Assembly: GCA_001429555.1 (NCBI GenBank)
Contig: LMSR01000006.1
Span: 1-51,347, forward strand
Reading direction: 5' to 3'
From: Nocardioides sp. Soil797
GTDB lineage: Bacteria > Actinomycetota > Actinomycetes > Propionibacteriales > Nocardioidaceae
Length of the DNA stretch: 51,347 nucleotides
Each line of letters opens with the position of its first letter. The first letter of the stretch is position 1. Shown piece by piece: positions 1-9,541 of this stretch. The notes beneath the pieces were generated by a model. The model had not been told where the DNA came from. It saw nothing but the letters and a program-made list of their open reading frames with translations, and ran no database searches. The translations under genes were made by a program, and so were the position numbers.

Positions 1-297
1 CCTCATGCGCACTGCTCGTCGACGTTGGAAGACGATGCCTTGTACTCCGCGGTGAACGTTCGTCGCTTGGGCCGGTCAGCTCTTGGGGTCACGACCCCAT
101 CATCGAACGCAGTCGTGTCGGCCAACGTCATCGTCATCAGATGTCTCGCTTCTCCGCCCCAGCAGAGGGAAGGAACTCAGAAGTGGTGTCTCACCTCAGC
201 CTGACGCACAGGGATTGCGCAGCGCCTGCGCGGCGGCACTGTCCACATTCAGATCGCCCGCGAAGGTCGGGTGACTGACCCGAAGGACTGAACTCAG
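1..297. other. Intergenic or element-end DNA, no convincing gene
   Basis: No reading frame here has convincing protein character; a 63-codon frame at 83-274 is Ser/Arg/Pro-rich and looks like chance in GC-rich DNA. A small perfect hairpin (TGGGGT-cacg-ACCCCA) sits at 84-99. The stretch probably holds the promoter and perhaps the left end of the two-gene transposon-like unit that starts at 298, but I could not identify terminal inverted repeats. Confidence 0.4.
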
Positions 298-1323
298 GTG
301 ACCAGCAGTAATCAACGCAAGAAGCGTCCGAGCAAGGCAGCGATCATGCGGCTACGGGCAGAGGTTGAGGCCCGCCCCAAGGGCCGCGACCTGCCCCCAG
401 AGCTCGCAGAAGTGATCGCAAACTACCGGCCCCCGCACACCCCGCAGACGACGATGGAGAAGATCCAACCCTTTCTGGTCGCAGCCATCACGGCATCAAA
501 CCTGTCCGGAAAGGAGAGCGTGCGCAAGCACTGCAACCACCTCACCCAAATCGCCTGCTTTGCCCTCAAACGTGGGCAAGCACTCAAGCTATCCGTGGTG
601 TTGACCACGGCCTTCATCGACGAGTACATCCGCATCGGCATGGCCCAGGACACCGATCACAACCGGGCCGAGCGACGCCGGCGCCTGCTGGCGCTGGCGC
701 GGACCGCCAACCCCGGACCACACGTGCCACCCAAGCTCACCCCCATCGGGCACAGCGCGGTCAAGCCCTGTTACACCCCCAGCGAGCTCGCTGTCATCAT
801 GCGCGCAGCGCGCGTTCAGCCAACCCAGATGCGGCAACGCAACCTGGCCATCGTGGTGGCACTCGGGGCAGGCGCGGGGCTGGACAGCATCGACCTTCGT
901 GCCCTCTTGACCGACCACATCGAAGACCTCGGCACGAATGGCATCCGCATCCATGTGCAGGGACCTCGCCCTCGCGTCGTCGTGCTGCGGGCCCCCTTCG
1001 AGCAACTGTTGCGCGACGCTGTCCAAGACATGCCGTCGGGACAACTGCTGCTGGGCCGTAAGCAGGACCGGCGCACTACGGCCGCACGAGCCACCGAACG
1101 CGCCGCCGTGCACAACGCGCCTCACATCGAGCAAGCTCGCCTGCGAGCGACCTGGCTCGCTGACCTGATGACCGAGTCCGTCCCCCTGGCCGTCATCTTG
1201 CAGGCGGCGGGACTGAAGTCCGCCCGTACCATTGCCGAACTGCAACCCCACATCGAACCTTGGCTTGAGCACAAGGGCCTGACCGAAAGCCACGATGCTG
1301 CCCTGCGGGGTGCCCAGTCATGA
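298..1323 (+). CDS. Degenerate tyrosine-recombinase-fold protein, partner of DDE transposase
   Basis: A 341-residue protein with a GTG start. The C-terminal half (about residues 160-330) reads like the catalytic fold of tyrosine recombinases: a helix with LGAGAGLDSIDLRAL, a basic stretch RPRVVVL, then RLRATWLADLM and ILQAAGLKSARTI, which match the usual order GaGlR.sEl, RxvPl, HxLRhtfa and lq..lGHss. The classical catalytic His and the nucleophilic Tyr are not apparent. The stop overlaps the start of the following DDE transposase by four bases (ATGA), so the two are translationally coupled. It may bind DNA as an accessory protein of that transposase. Family assignment rests on motif order only. 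Confidence 0.5.
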   Translation: MTSSNQRKKRPSKAAIMRLRAEVEARPKGRDLPPELAEVIANYRPPHTPQTTMEKIQPFLVAAITASNLSGKESVRKHCNHLTQIACFALKRGQALKLSVVLTTAFIDEYIRIGMAQDTDHNRAERRRRLLALARTANPGPHVPPKLTPIGHSAVKPCYTPSELAVIMRAARVQPTQMRQRNLAIVVALGAGAGLDSIDLRALLTDHIEDLGTNGIRIHVQGPRPRVVVLRAPFEQLLRDAVQDMPSGQLLLGRKQDRRTTAARATERAAVHNAPHIEQARLRATWLADLMTESVPLAVILQAAGLKSARTIAELQPHIEPWLEHKGLTESHDAALRGAQS

Positions 1324-3158
1324 GCACCAAGCGCCTCACCCAACCGATGATCGAGCGCACCATCTGGCTGGTCGACCAGTCCGGGGTCATGGACATACTC
1401 GCTCCGCCGCCCCCTCCGGGCCAGCGAGGTCGCACCGGCCGAATCCGGCAGAACACGCGCCTGTGGGCAATCGGCGTGATCTTGTGCACCCGTCTTGGCC
1501 ACGAGACGACCGTCATGGGCGTCCACGAAGTCCTCACTCAAGCACTCCCCCGCGAAACTCAATGGGACCTCGGCATCCTGCGCCCCTTGACGACGCGTGC
1601 CTCCAAGCGTGCCGTTCACGACCCCGAGCAGGCCAGCCTGACGAAGAACGGCAAACCTCGCAAGGAACTGTGGGTCGACGAAGGATACGAGCGTCTCGGC
1701 TACGACGACCTTGCCAACGTCGTCAACAAACTCCGCGCTCGCCTCGACTATGGGCACGGCTCCGCCCCAGATCTTGACTCCGAGGAACGCGATCGCAGGC
1801 GAGGCCTGGTCGAAGAGGCCGTTGACCGCCTCATCGCCGTCTCGGTGATCCCGCGCACCTGCAGCACCGTCGCCATCGACGGCACCGGCCAGTGGTCATG
1901 GAACATCGGGCCGAAGAAGGAGCAGCGCGACGCACAGAAACGACTCACACAGGGCGCTACCCACACTCTCAGTGAGGACGTCGATCCCGTGTTGCAAGTG
2001 ACCGGCATCGACAGCGACCTCGACGCAGCCCCGACCGTTGAGCAACCCGTCAGCAAGATTCTGCGGGGACGCTGTCTTGATGCTGCGTGGGGGTACAAAA
2101 CCGGGAAGGGCGGCCAGAAGGAGGTGGGCTACGGATTCCACCAGCACACCGTTGTGCGTACCGCCGACCCGAACTCGACCGGACGTCCAGAACCGCTGCT
2201 GGTCGAAGGACTGGTCGTGGTGCCGGCCAACGAGGACGTCGTCGACGCCTCGCTGCGGCTCCTTGACCGCATCCAGAGCCGTTCCAAGATCACCCGGCTC
2301 ACCGGTGACCTCCTGTACACCAACCTCAAAGCAGATCGATGGGCCGTTCCGTTGGCGAACCGGGGCATCGAGCAGATCCTCGCGATGCGCGAAGACGGAG
2401 GCGGTTGTGTGGACATCAACGGAGCCGTCATGCAGTTCGGGTGGATGCACTGCCCCTCCGCACCGATGGACCAGCGCCCCATGCCAGCGACCTTCGCTCG
2501 CGACGAAGGTGAGGAACACTACGACAAGGTCGAGGAGTTCAAGGCCAACTGGGCATTCGACCGCAAGGAATCCGGGCTGGGCAACAACGCCTCCTCGAAG
2601 TGGATCTGCCCTGCCATGGCCGGGCGAGTGGGGTGTTGGGCACGTGGTGCCGACAACGTCACCACGGCCCGCGAGGCGGGACTCCCCATCGTCACGCCGC
2701 CTGAGGACTGGCAGACGCGACCCAGCTGCACGAACAAGACCCTGGGCTTCACACCCGACCCGACCAACCCCCACCATCAACGCAAGCTGATGCAGCGTGA
2801 GTACGTCGGTACGCGGCGGTGGCGACGCGCGTTCAACCTGCGCTCCAGTGTCGAAGGCGTATTCGGGATTCTGAAGAACCCCAGTCGTCAGCGGATGCGT
2901 CGGGGTCAGAACCGGCTCCCGGGTCTGGCGATGGCCAACCTGATCAACGGGCTCAAGGCGTCGGTCTTCAACGAAGAACAGCTGCGGATCTGGCATGAGG
3001 AAACCGGTCTCGGTCCAGTCGACCATCCGCTTCTCCAGGAAGACCCGCACGACTGGGGCTTCACCGATCTCGACAAGGCCCAGGCCAAGGAGCTCGACGC
3101 CCGCCATCTGTTGGCGGCCCGCACCCAGACTGGCAGTGCCAACGACAGGGCCGCGTGA
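1320..3158 (+). CDS. DDE-type transposase (IS4/IS1182-like fold)
   Basis: A 612-residue protein with the three spaced acidic motifs of an RNase H-fold transposase: Asp187 in VAIDGTGQW, Asp330 in LTGDLLYTN, and Glu512 in VEGVFGILKNP followed by the usual basic helix. The final segment (RRGQNRLPGLAMANLINGLKA) is the typical C-terminal helix of IS4/IS1182-like enzymes. The N-terminal 130 residues, including a Pro-rich stretch PPPPPG near 29-33, should bind the element ends. It is co-translated with the upstream recombinase-like gene. No flanking inverted repeats were recognised, so the exact IS family is open. Confidence 0.72.
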   Translation: MSTKRLTQPMIERTIWLVDQSGVMDILAPPPPPGQRGRTGRIRQNTRLWAIGVILCTRLGHETTVMGVHEVLTQALPRETQWDLGILRPLTTRASKRAVHDPEQASLTKNGKPRKELWVDEGYERLGYDDLANVVNKLRARLDYGHGSAPDLDSEERDRRRGLVEEAVDRLIAVSVIPRTCSTVAIDGTGQWSWNIGPKKEQRDAQKRLTQGATHTLSEDVDPVLQVTGIDSDLDAAPTVEQPVSKILRGRCLDAAWGYKTGKGGQKEVGYGFHQHTVVRTADPNSTGRPEPLLVEGLVVVPANEDVVDASLRLLDRIQSRSKITRLTGDLLYTNLKADRWAVPLANRGIEQILAMREDGGGCVDINGAVMQFGWMHCPSAPMDQRPMPATFARDEGEEHYDKVEEFKANWAFDRKESGLGNNASSKWICPAMAGRVGCWARGADNVTTAREAGLPIVTPPEDWQTRPSCTNKTLGFTPDPTNPHHQRKLMQREYVGTRRWRRAFNLRSSVEGVFGILKNPSRQRMRRGQNRLPGLAMANLINGLKASVFNEEQLRIWHEETGLGPVDHPLLQEDPHDWGFTDLDKAQAKELDARHLLAARTQTGSANDRAA

Positions 3159-3255
3159 CTCAGACCCGCGCGGCATCACCGCTTCAAGGACTTGTTGTTT
3201 GAAAACTCAATAGTGGGAGGGGTCGCTGCAGTCGCTCACCCGGCGCTTCAGCGGC

Positions 3256-6200
3256 TCAGCCGTCGCTCGATCCAGCATCGGGGGGTCCCGAGCGGAGCTG
3301 GTCAGCCACGTGCCTGGCGAACGCCGGATCGGAATGGATGCGTTCCACGACATCCTCAGCCACTCGGTTCACGTCGAGCGGGCCTGCCAACTCGGCACGG
3401 ACGTGCTGGGGGTGCTGCGGGTCGACACGGCGCTGGTACGCGCTCTCACCGTCGTCGCCGTATGCGGTGAGCACGTGATCCATCACCAGCTGCACCTTCG
3501 AGGTGAAGATGTCCACCGTGTACGGCGTCTCCGGCAGACCCTGATCCAAGACTCGCCGGATGGTGCTGTCCACGTCGTTCTTCACATCGACCTTGCGGCG
3601 CCAGTCCTGGACGAGTTTTTCGTGCAGGTGCTCCAGGAGCCTTTTGGCACTGGCCTTGACTGTGTCGCGCTCGTCGTCGGTGAGCACAGGATCGGGTTGG
3701 GTCAGCAGGTCGAAGATCGCCAGTTCTTCCTCGCTCAGGCCCTCACGGGTGGAGCGTTCTTCTTCCTCCGTGAGGGACTGGGACAGCTCGATCAGGCGGT
3801 GCAGGTACTCGTCGATGTTGACGCTGCCGGTGTTGTAGTCGTCAATGAGCTGCTCGATGCGTTCGACCAGCTCATAGCGAGTGGGATTGCGCACGGCAGA
3901 AGCGACTGCCTTTTGTCGCAACAGTTGGGCCAGTCGATCGGTTTCGGCTCGCTCTCGGCCGGCGAACTTTGCGGCCAGTCCCTCGAAGTCGATGAGCGAG
4001 AGGTCGATCAGTGGGTCGGGCTGTGAGCCTTCTGCCGCGGCGCGAATGACGTACTCCTCAGCGCCGACCGAACGGTCCAGCAACGCATCAACCGCGTCGG
4101 TGACTGCACCGATGTCGGCTGCGGGTGGTTTGGTGACCTCCGCGATGCGCTCGGCGACCACCCGGATCGCGGCGACGTTGCGCTGCTGAGCCGCCGCGCT
4201 CGGATCCGGCAGCAGTGCCTTGAAAAGTTTGCGTACCTGGCGAGCCTGTTGCAGGAAGTGACTGTAGGTGTCTTCATCCACCAACAGTGCTTCGACCACC
4301 TTGTCTCGCTGCGCAACGTGATCAAAGCCCTCCGCGTCGCGCATCGCAGCCAGGTCCACGCCCAAGCCGGTGCAGAAGTCGAAGACCTCGGCGACTGCAA
4401 CATCGAGCTCAGCGACCAGCGCGTCGATGATCTCAATGGGTGAAGCGCCGGCTTCTGCGGCGCCATAGATCGCCAATGCCTTCTCAAGGTTCCGGAACAC
4501 GCCGACATAGTCCACGATCAGGCCATTGTCCTTCTCCGGAAAGACTCGGTTCGCCCGGGCAATGGTCTGCATCAGGGTGTGATTGCGCATCGGTCGGTCG
4601 AGATAGACCGTGGAGACGCTGGGAGCATCGAACCCGGTCATCCACATCGCACACACAAACACCAAGCGCAGGGGATCCTTGGCGTCCTTGAACTTCTCGG
4701 CCAGATCCTCACGGTTCATACGCTCACGATGCGGTCGGATGTCGAGCCCGAGATCATCAAGCATCTTGAGCTCGTTCTGGCTCTGGGAGACCACCACGGC
4801 CATATCGGTGGTCTCCATCAACTCGATACGCGACGCCAACCACGGCCGCTCAAGTTCTGGGAGTTGATCGTGTTCGGCCCGCAGCTCAGCCAAGTGTTCA
4901 GCCCAAGCCGCCTGAACCAGGTTGTACATCCGAACTGCGGCCGCCTTGTCGAGGCCGACATACATGGCCTTGCCGGAGAACCCGCGGCCCACGAAATGAG
5001 TGACCAGATCCCTGGCAATCGTCTTCAGCCGCTCCGGTCTGGTCAGGAGCGTGTACTGCGTCCCGAAAGCACGAGCCAGTTCACCTTCTGCGTCTTCGTC
5101 GAGCTCCGCCTCCTCCAAGAGCGCATTGAGGTCGTCGGAGAAGTTCTCGTTGACCAACTGCAGTTCGGGGATCCGGTTCTCGTAATACAGCGGAACCGTC
5201 GCACCGTCCTCGATCGCGTCGCGGAAGTTGTAGACGCTGACGTAGTCACCGAACTGCTCACGCGTGGCCTGCTCCTCACCCGCGATCAATGGGGTGCCGG
5301 TGAAACCCATCATCGACGCATTCGGCAACGCCGTGCGCATGTTCAAAGCCAACGTGTCGTACTGACTGCGGTGGGCCTCGTCAGTGATCACGATGACATC
5401 CGACCGATCAGACAGCACGGGCATCTGCTGCTCCCCGAGCGACTTTGACGGCTGGAACTTCTGGATCAACGTGAACACATAACGGTGGTCGGCCGCCAAC
5501 AATTCACGCAGATGCGCAACCGACTCCGCATGCACCCGCGCCCCTGGCGAGATGGCACCTGCATCCGCGAACTCGCCATGCAGCTGGGTGTCGAGCTCGG
5601 TGCGGTCAGTAACCATCACGAAGGTCCACTTACCAGGCACCTGGCGCAACACCTTCTGGGTGAACCAGAGCATCGAGAGCGACTTCCCCGACCCCTGGGT
5701 GTGCCAGAAGACACCCAGTCGCTTGTCCTGCTCCGCACGTGCACGATGAAGGTTCTCGATCGCTGCATTCACGCCGAGGTACTGATGGGACCTCGCGATC
5801 ACCTTGATCAGCCCACCAGGGCGTTCCATGTAAGCGACGAAGTTTTCCAGCAAATCCAACAAGACCACCGGATCACAGGTGCCGCGCAGCGCGGTCTCCA
5901 GGGCAATCGCCCCACGCGTTCCATGGGCGTCGATCACCTTCCAATCGTTGAAGAACTCCCACGGCGCGTACGTCGACCCGACCTTCGCGTGGCTGCCATT
6001 GGACAACAACACGAAACAGTTCGGGATGAACAACTGCGGGATGGTGTCGCGATAGTCAGTCAGGTTGTTGTCGAACGCCGACTGGACTGACTCGTTGGGC
6101 TCCTTGAACTCCATCAACACCAGTGGAATGCCGTTGACGAACAACGCAACATCAAGGCGCCGGCTGTACAGATTGCCCTTGACCCACAGTTGCTGCACCG

Positions 6201-6597
6201 CCAACAAGTCATTGGTGGTCGGGGAAGCCATGTCGAGGAACCGCAGGATCCCCACCTGCTTGGCGCCGCGCTCGTCAGTCCACTCGGCTCGGTATCCATC
6301 CCTCAGCAAATCGTGCACCTCGCGGTTGGCCCGCACCCGATCCATCGCCGAACGATCCTTGGCGAGCACCTCGATCGCTTCGTCGATCGCCGAGTCGGGA
6401 ACTCGTTCCTCGTTGAGCCCACGCATCGCCGCCCGGAGCCGATGCTTCAATACAACGTCACGCCGGGACTCCCGACCCAGAGTTCCCTCCGGCCCAAACG
6501 TCTCGCTGAACGCGTCAACCGCCGTCCACCCGAGCTCCTGCAACAGCTCGATGCTGGGCTTCTCCACGTAGAAGTACTCCGGGCCGGTCGGGGTCAT
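3256..6597 (-). CDS. hsdR: Type I restriction enzyme, R (endonuclease/translocase) subunit
   Basis: The 1113-residue motor and nuclease subunit of a type I restriction-modification complex, which translocates and cuts DNA lacking the host methylation pattern. A PD-(D/E)xK nuclease is visible near the N-terminus (Asp149, then Glu163-x-Lys165 in LMEFK). The helicase has a Walker A motif QGSGKS around residues 301-306 and a DEAH box in VITDEAHRSQYD; the SF2 motif GFTGTPL follows and TIARANRVFPEK marks motif VI. Length is normal for HsdR and the frame is intact. Its ATG overlaps the hsdS stop by four bases, making it the last gene of the hsdMSR operon. Confidence 0.95.
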   Translation of the reverse strand: MTPTGPEYFYVEKPSIELLQELGWTAVDAFSETFGPEGTLGRESRRDVVLKHRLRAAMRGLNEERVPDSAIDEAIEVLAKDRSAMDRVRANREVHDLLRDGYRAEWTDERGAKQVGILRFLDMASPTTNDLLAVQQLWVKGNLYSRRLDVALFVNGIPLVLMEFKEPNESVQSAFDNNLTDYRDTIPQLFIPNCFVLLSNGSHAKVGSTYAPWEFFNDWKVIDAHGTRGAIALETALRGTCDPVVLLDLLENFVAYMERPGGLIKVIARSHQYLGVNAAIENLHRARAEQDKRLGVFWHTQGSGKSLSMLWFTQKVLRQVPGKWTFVMVTDRTELDTQLHGEFADAGAISPGARVHAESVAHLRELLAADHRYVFTLIQKFQPSKSLGEQQMPVLSDRSDVIVITDEAHRSQYDTLALNMRTALPNASMMGFTGTPLIAGEEQATREQFGDYVSVYNFRDAIEDGATVPLYYENRIPELQLVNENFSDDLNALLEEAELDEDAEGELARAFGTQYTLLTRPERLKTIARDLVTHFVGRGFSGKAMYVGLDKAAAVRMYNLVQAAWAEHLAELRAEHDQLPELERPWLASRIELMETTDMAVVVSQSQNELKMLDDLGLDIRPHRERMNREDLAEKFKDAKDPLRLVFVCAMWMTGFDAPSVSTVYLDRPMRNHTLMQTIARANRVFPEKDNGLIVDYVGVFRNLEKALAIYGAAEAGASPIEIIDALVAELDVAVAEVFDFCTGLGVDLAAMRDAEGFDHVAQRDKVVEALLVDEDTYSHFLQQARQVRKLFKALLPDPSAAAQQRNVAAIRVVAERIAEVTKPPAADIGAVTDAVDALLDRSVGAEEYVIRAAAEGSQPDPLIDLSLIDFEGLAAKFAGRERAETDRLAQLLRQKAVASAVRNPTRYELVERIEQLIDDYNTGSVNIDEYLHRLIELSQSLTEEEERSTREGLSEEELAIFDLLTQPDPVLTDDERDTVKASAKRLLEHLHEKLVQDWRRKVDVKNDVDSTIRRVLDQGLPETPYTVDIFTSKVQLVMDHVLTAYGDDGESAYQRRVDPQHPQHVRAELAGPLDVNRVAEDVVERIHSDPAFARHVADQLRSGPPDAGSSDG

Positions 6598-7862
6598 GAC
6601 GCCACCGCTTCCTCCATCAGTGCGTCCAGATCAAGCGTCGAGACGTCAATCTCCCCAGTGACCAACTTCGGGAGCAGCAAGTCGCGGAGCCCTGCGAGGG
6701 CCGAAGACTCGGCGCGCAGCTTCCAACTCAGCTCGTGCATCGGCGCGACCCTGCTGGCAAAGACACCGTCGACACGGGTGTCGGGTACGACGACGATCGC
6801 CTCTTCGAAGTCGTTCGCGCGAACCGCGGGATAGGCAGACCCAGTCGCCCGACTGACCAACCAGTCTGAAAAGGCAGAAGTCGACACCGTCTCGAAGAGG
6901 AGCGTCGAGGAAACCGAGGTGGGGGTCAGAACGGCCAGACCGGTCGACGCGATCCAGTCATCCCCAGGTGCGACAACCAGTGCGTGGGCGCGTCGATTCG
7001 GACGCACCGTGGCCCAGACGGTGTCACCAGGACTGATGACCCTCCGAGCACGACCGGGCGCGTCCGCACCCGCAACGGCATTCAACTCACCGATCTCTCG
7101 CTCCGAAAGCGCCGTGATGTCGAGGTACTTGAACATCTCGTCTGTATCGGGCTTGCGTGACGACCGGTTGACGTTCGCGACCTCTGCGAGGGTCTTGACT
7201 GCCCACCCTTCCGGGATCGGGCCGAGAGCCGAGTCGACGAGGGGAACGTCTTCATGGCCGGGGTACCGGAACTTCACGAACCACTCGCGGTAGATGGCCC
7301 GCGCCATCTCCTCCAGCACCTCCACCCGTCGCCGGTTGTTCGCGATCAGGTCGTCAATGTTCTGCAACACCGCAGCTGCGAAGTCCTGAGTAGCCCGATC
7401 GACCTCGGGCAAGGGGATCTGGCGCACGATGTCCTGATTCAGCGAGGCCATCGTTGCTCCGTGAGAGCAGAACGCCCTCATCCAGGCCTGGTGCTCTTTG
7501 GTACGAAGTGCGAAAGTGATGAACCGTGCGGGCATTGGTGAGCCCTCGGAGACTCGGAGCCGGATGCAGTCGCTGCCCTGCATGGCTCCTTCGTACTTGT
7601 CACTAATAAACGCGTGTCGCTCGACAGCACCCTTGCGACCGAAAACGATGTCGTTCGGCTTGAGCAGGTGCGGAGCCAACCGCTTGGCGGTTGCTTCGTC
7701 AACGTACTCCAAGTCCTTGGGGCGTACATCTCCAAAGCCGACGTTGCGTACGTTCAGGACGGGACGCCCCGACTCGACATAATCGGAGGCGCGAAGTTGA
7801 GTACCGAACGGTCCGGTCTTAATTTCCGCATGACCGGCGTCGACAAGGTCCCCTACATTCAT
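6594..7862 (-). CDS. hsdS: Type I restriction enzyme, S (specificity) subunit
   Basis: A 422-residue DNA-recognition subunit. It shows the two-half layout of HsdS: a first target-recognition domain, a central conserved helix (about 170-200, with IDDLIANNRRRVEVLEEMARAIYREWF), a second recognition domain, and a C-terminal helix near the end (LAGLRDLLLPKLVTGEIDVS). The phrase LPEVDRATQDFAAAVLQNID is typical of the repeat that docks on HsdM. The ATG overlaps the hsdM stop by four bases and the stop overlaps the hsdR start, so subunit synthesis is coupled. The target sequence cannot be read from the protein. Confidence 0.93.
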   Translation of the reverse strand: MNVGDLVDAGHAEIKTGPFGTQLRASDYVESGRPVLNVRNVGFGDVRPKDLEYVDEATAKRLAPHLLKPNDIVFGRKGAVERHAFISDKYEGAMQGSDCIRLRVSEGSPMPARFITFALRTKEHQAWMRAFCSHGATMASLNQDIVRQIPLPEVDRATQDFAAAVLQNIDDLIANNRRRVEVLEEMARAIYREWFVKFRYPGHEDVPLVDSALGPIPEGWAVKTLAEVANVNRSSRKPDTDEMFKYLDITALSEREIGELNAVAGADAPGRARRVISPGDTVWATVRPNRRAHALVVAPGDDWIASTGLAVLTPTSVSSTLLFETVSTSAFSDWLVSRATGSAYPAVRANDFEEAIVVVPDTRVDGVFASRVAPMHELSWKLRAESSALAGLRDLLLPKLVTGEIDVSTLDLDALMEEAVAS

Positions 7863-9409
7863 GCTTCAAGAATCCCCAGGACGGCGGCATCTACCTTCGA
7901 GCGCAGCGCCTCGGCCTCATCGCTGAGGACCGTCAACTCCTCGTAAATAGCCTCCAAATCGCCCATGAAGTCGACATCGCTCTCGTCGACTGCGGCAGTA
8001 CCGGTGTAGCGGCCGGGGTTGAGACTCCAGCCCTGGGCCTCGATCTCAGCGCGGGTTGCGACCTTGCAGAGGCCAGCGACGTCGCCATACTTCCCCTCAG
8101 GGAAGTTCTCCTTGAGCAGGACCTCACTCCCGTCGGTGGTCTCTACTTCTTCACCGCGGTAGAGCCGCACGATGTTGGCGAGGAACTCGACCTGCTCGGG
8201 CAGAAAGTCGCGGTGCGCACGGTCGAGCTGGTTGTAGATATCGCGAGCGTCGATGAAGAGAACCTGGTCCTCACGCGGCGTACCAACTTTGGCCTTGTCG
8301 AGGAACCACAGCGTCACCGGCAACGTGACGGTGTAGAAGAAGTTGGAGCTGATCGCAACCATGACGTCGACCGCCCCAGACTCGACGAGCTGCTTGCGGA
8401 TCTCCTTCTCGGAGTGGCCAGCATCGCCAGCCGAGTTGGCCATGACGAACCCCGCCCTTCCCTTGGGGGCGAGCGCGGCATAGAACTGTGAGATCCAGAT
8501 GTAGTTGCCGTTGTCGGCCTTCGGCAGACCAAAGGGGAAGCGTCGGTCCCCAGCGAGCTGCTCCTTCTTGATCTTGTCGACGTTGAAGGGCGGATTGGCC
8601 ATCACATAGTCGAAGGCGCCGACCGCCTTGTGCGGGTCTTCGTAGTAACTGTTGGCCTGGCGGATGTCACCGGAGAGGCCATGCAGCGCGAGGTTCATCT
8701 TGGCAAGCGGGACCGTATCCTCGGTCTTCTCTGCCCCGAAGACAGAGAGCTTCCGGCTTGCCGATTCGTGGTGGCGCTCAACGAACTTGGCGCACTGAAC
8801 GAACATGCCGCCTGAACCGCAAGCCGGGTCGAAGACGCGGCCCTCAAACGGCTCCAGGATCTCCACGATCAGCCGCACGATCGCGTAGGGAGTGAAGTAC
8901 TCACCACCACCCTTGCCTTCTTGGGCGGCGAAGTTGGACAGGAAGTCTTCGTAGATGAACCCGAAGGCATCGCCTTCAAGCTGAGTCGGAAGTGGCGCGA
9001 AGAGACGTAGCAGGTCAATCAGAGTGGAGCGTTCCAACTTCTGATAGCCGCGCGGCAGGATGTCCTTCAACTCGGGGTTGGCTGCCTCGATCGACTTGAT
9101 CGCCTCGTCGACAGCCTTGCCGACGTCCTCGCCTTCGGGCAGATCGACAAGACTCGACAAGCGAGACTCATCAGGGACGAACAACACGGACTTCGCCTTG
9201 TAGTCGGCGATTGTCGCCGGATTGCGGGCGCTGGCCTTGGCTTCGACTTCACCACGCACCGCTTCAAAGCGGTTCTCGGCATACGCAAGGAACACGAGTC
9301 CTAGCACTGGATCCCTGTACTGCACAGGGGTGAGCTTGGAGTTGGCGCGAAGCTCGTCAGCGGCGGCCCACAGGGTCGCACGAACTCTTCCTAGATCTGT
9401 TGCCTTCAC
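7859..9409 (-). CDS. hsdM: Type I restriction enzyme, M (N6-adenine methyltransferase) subunit
   Basis: The 516-residue methyltransferase subunit. An N-terminal HsdM helical domain is followed by the S-adenosylmethionine motif DPACGSGG (residues 194-201) and the catalytic motif NPPF (272-275), the N/DPPY-class signature of adenine-N6 methylation. GEYFTPYAIVRLIVEIL at about 169-185 is the usual HsdM lead-in. The start is GTG at 9409 (KATDLGRVRATLW follows); I saw no better upstream start. It heads the hsdMSR operon, with its start only about 130 bp from the 3' end of ssrA, a common island attachment site. Confidence 0.95.
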   Translation of the reverse strand: MKATDLGRVRATLWAAADELRANSKLTPVQYRDPVLGLVFLAYAENRFEAVRGEVEAKASARNPATIADYKAKSVLFVPDESRLSSLVDLPEGEDVGKAVDEAIKSIEAANPELKDILPRGYQKLERSTLIDLLRLFAPLPTQLEGDAFGFIYEDFLSNFAAQEGKGGGEYFTPYAIVRLIVEILEPFEGRVFDPACGSGGMFVQCAKFVERHHESASRKLSVFGAEKTEDTVPLAKMNLALHGLSGDIRQANSYYEDPHKAVGAFDYVMANPPFNVDKIKKEQLAGDRRFPFGLPKADNGNYIWISQFYAALAPKGRAGFVMANSAGDAGHSEKEIRKQLVESGAVDVMVAISSNFFYTVTLPVTLWFLDKAKVGTPREDQVLFIDARDIYNQLDRAHRDFLPEQVEFLANIVRLYRGEEVETTDGSEVLLKENFPEGKYGDVAGLCKVATRAEIEAQGWSLNPGRYTGTAAVDESDVDFMGDLEAIYEELTVLSDEAEALRSKVDAAVLGILEA

Positions 9410-9462
9410 AGCCGCAGGATAGTGCCCCGCGCATGTTCATGTGCCGGAACCAAGAGCACGCA

Positions 9463-9498
9463 GAACCGGCTGCCGCGGCGAGCCGCGACAGCCGGTTC
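9463..9498. terminator. Strong hairpin between ssrA and hsdM
   Basis: Two 16-base arms, GAACCGGCTGCCGCGG and CCGCGACAGCCGGTTC, pair with one mismatch around a CGAG loop. The position just beyond the ssrA 3' end suits a terminator for ssrA (reading leftwards). There is no clear U-run, which is common for actinobacterial hairpin terminators. It lies upstream of hsdM, so it would also insulate that operon from ssrA read-through. Confidence 0.6.
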
Positions 9499-9532
9499 AT
9501 TTCTGCGAAGATCTCCGCTTATTTCTGCGAAG
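9499..9532. repeat. Direct repeat of ATTTCTGCGAAG beside ssrA 3' end
   Basis: ATTTCTGCGAAG occurs at 9499-9510 and again at 9521-9532, 22 bases apart, ending 9 bases before the mature ssrA 3' end. Spacing of about two helical turns suits a pair of protein-binding sites, for example recombinase arm sites next to an ssrA attachment site. That function is inference. Confidence 0.4.
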
Positions 9533-9541
9533 AGCCCCGTG

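Noticed and set aside
83..274. 63-codon frame upstream of the transposon-like unit
   Set aside because: Low-complexity Ser/Arg/Pro composition and no ribosome-binding site; not supported as a gene.
1896..3179. 427-codon leftward frame opposite the DDE transposase
   Set aside because: The plus strand has the DDE triad and continuous homology-like character; the minus frame is compositional only.
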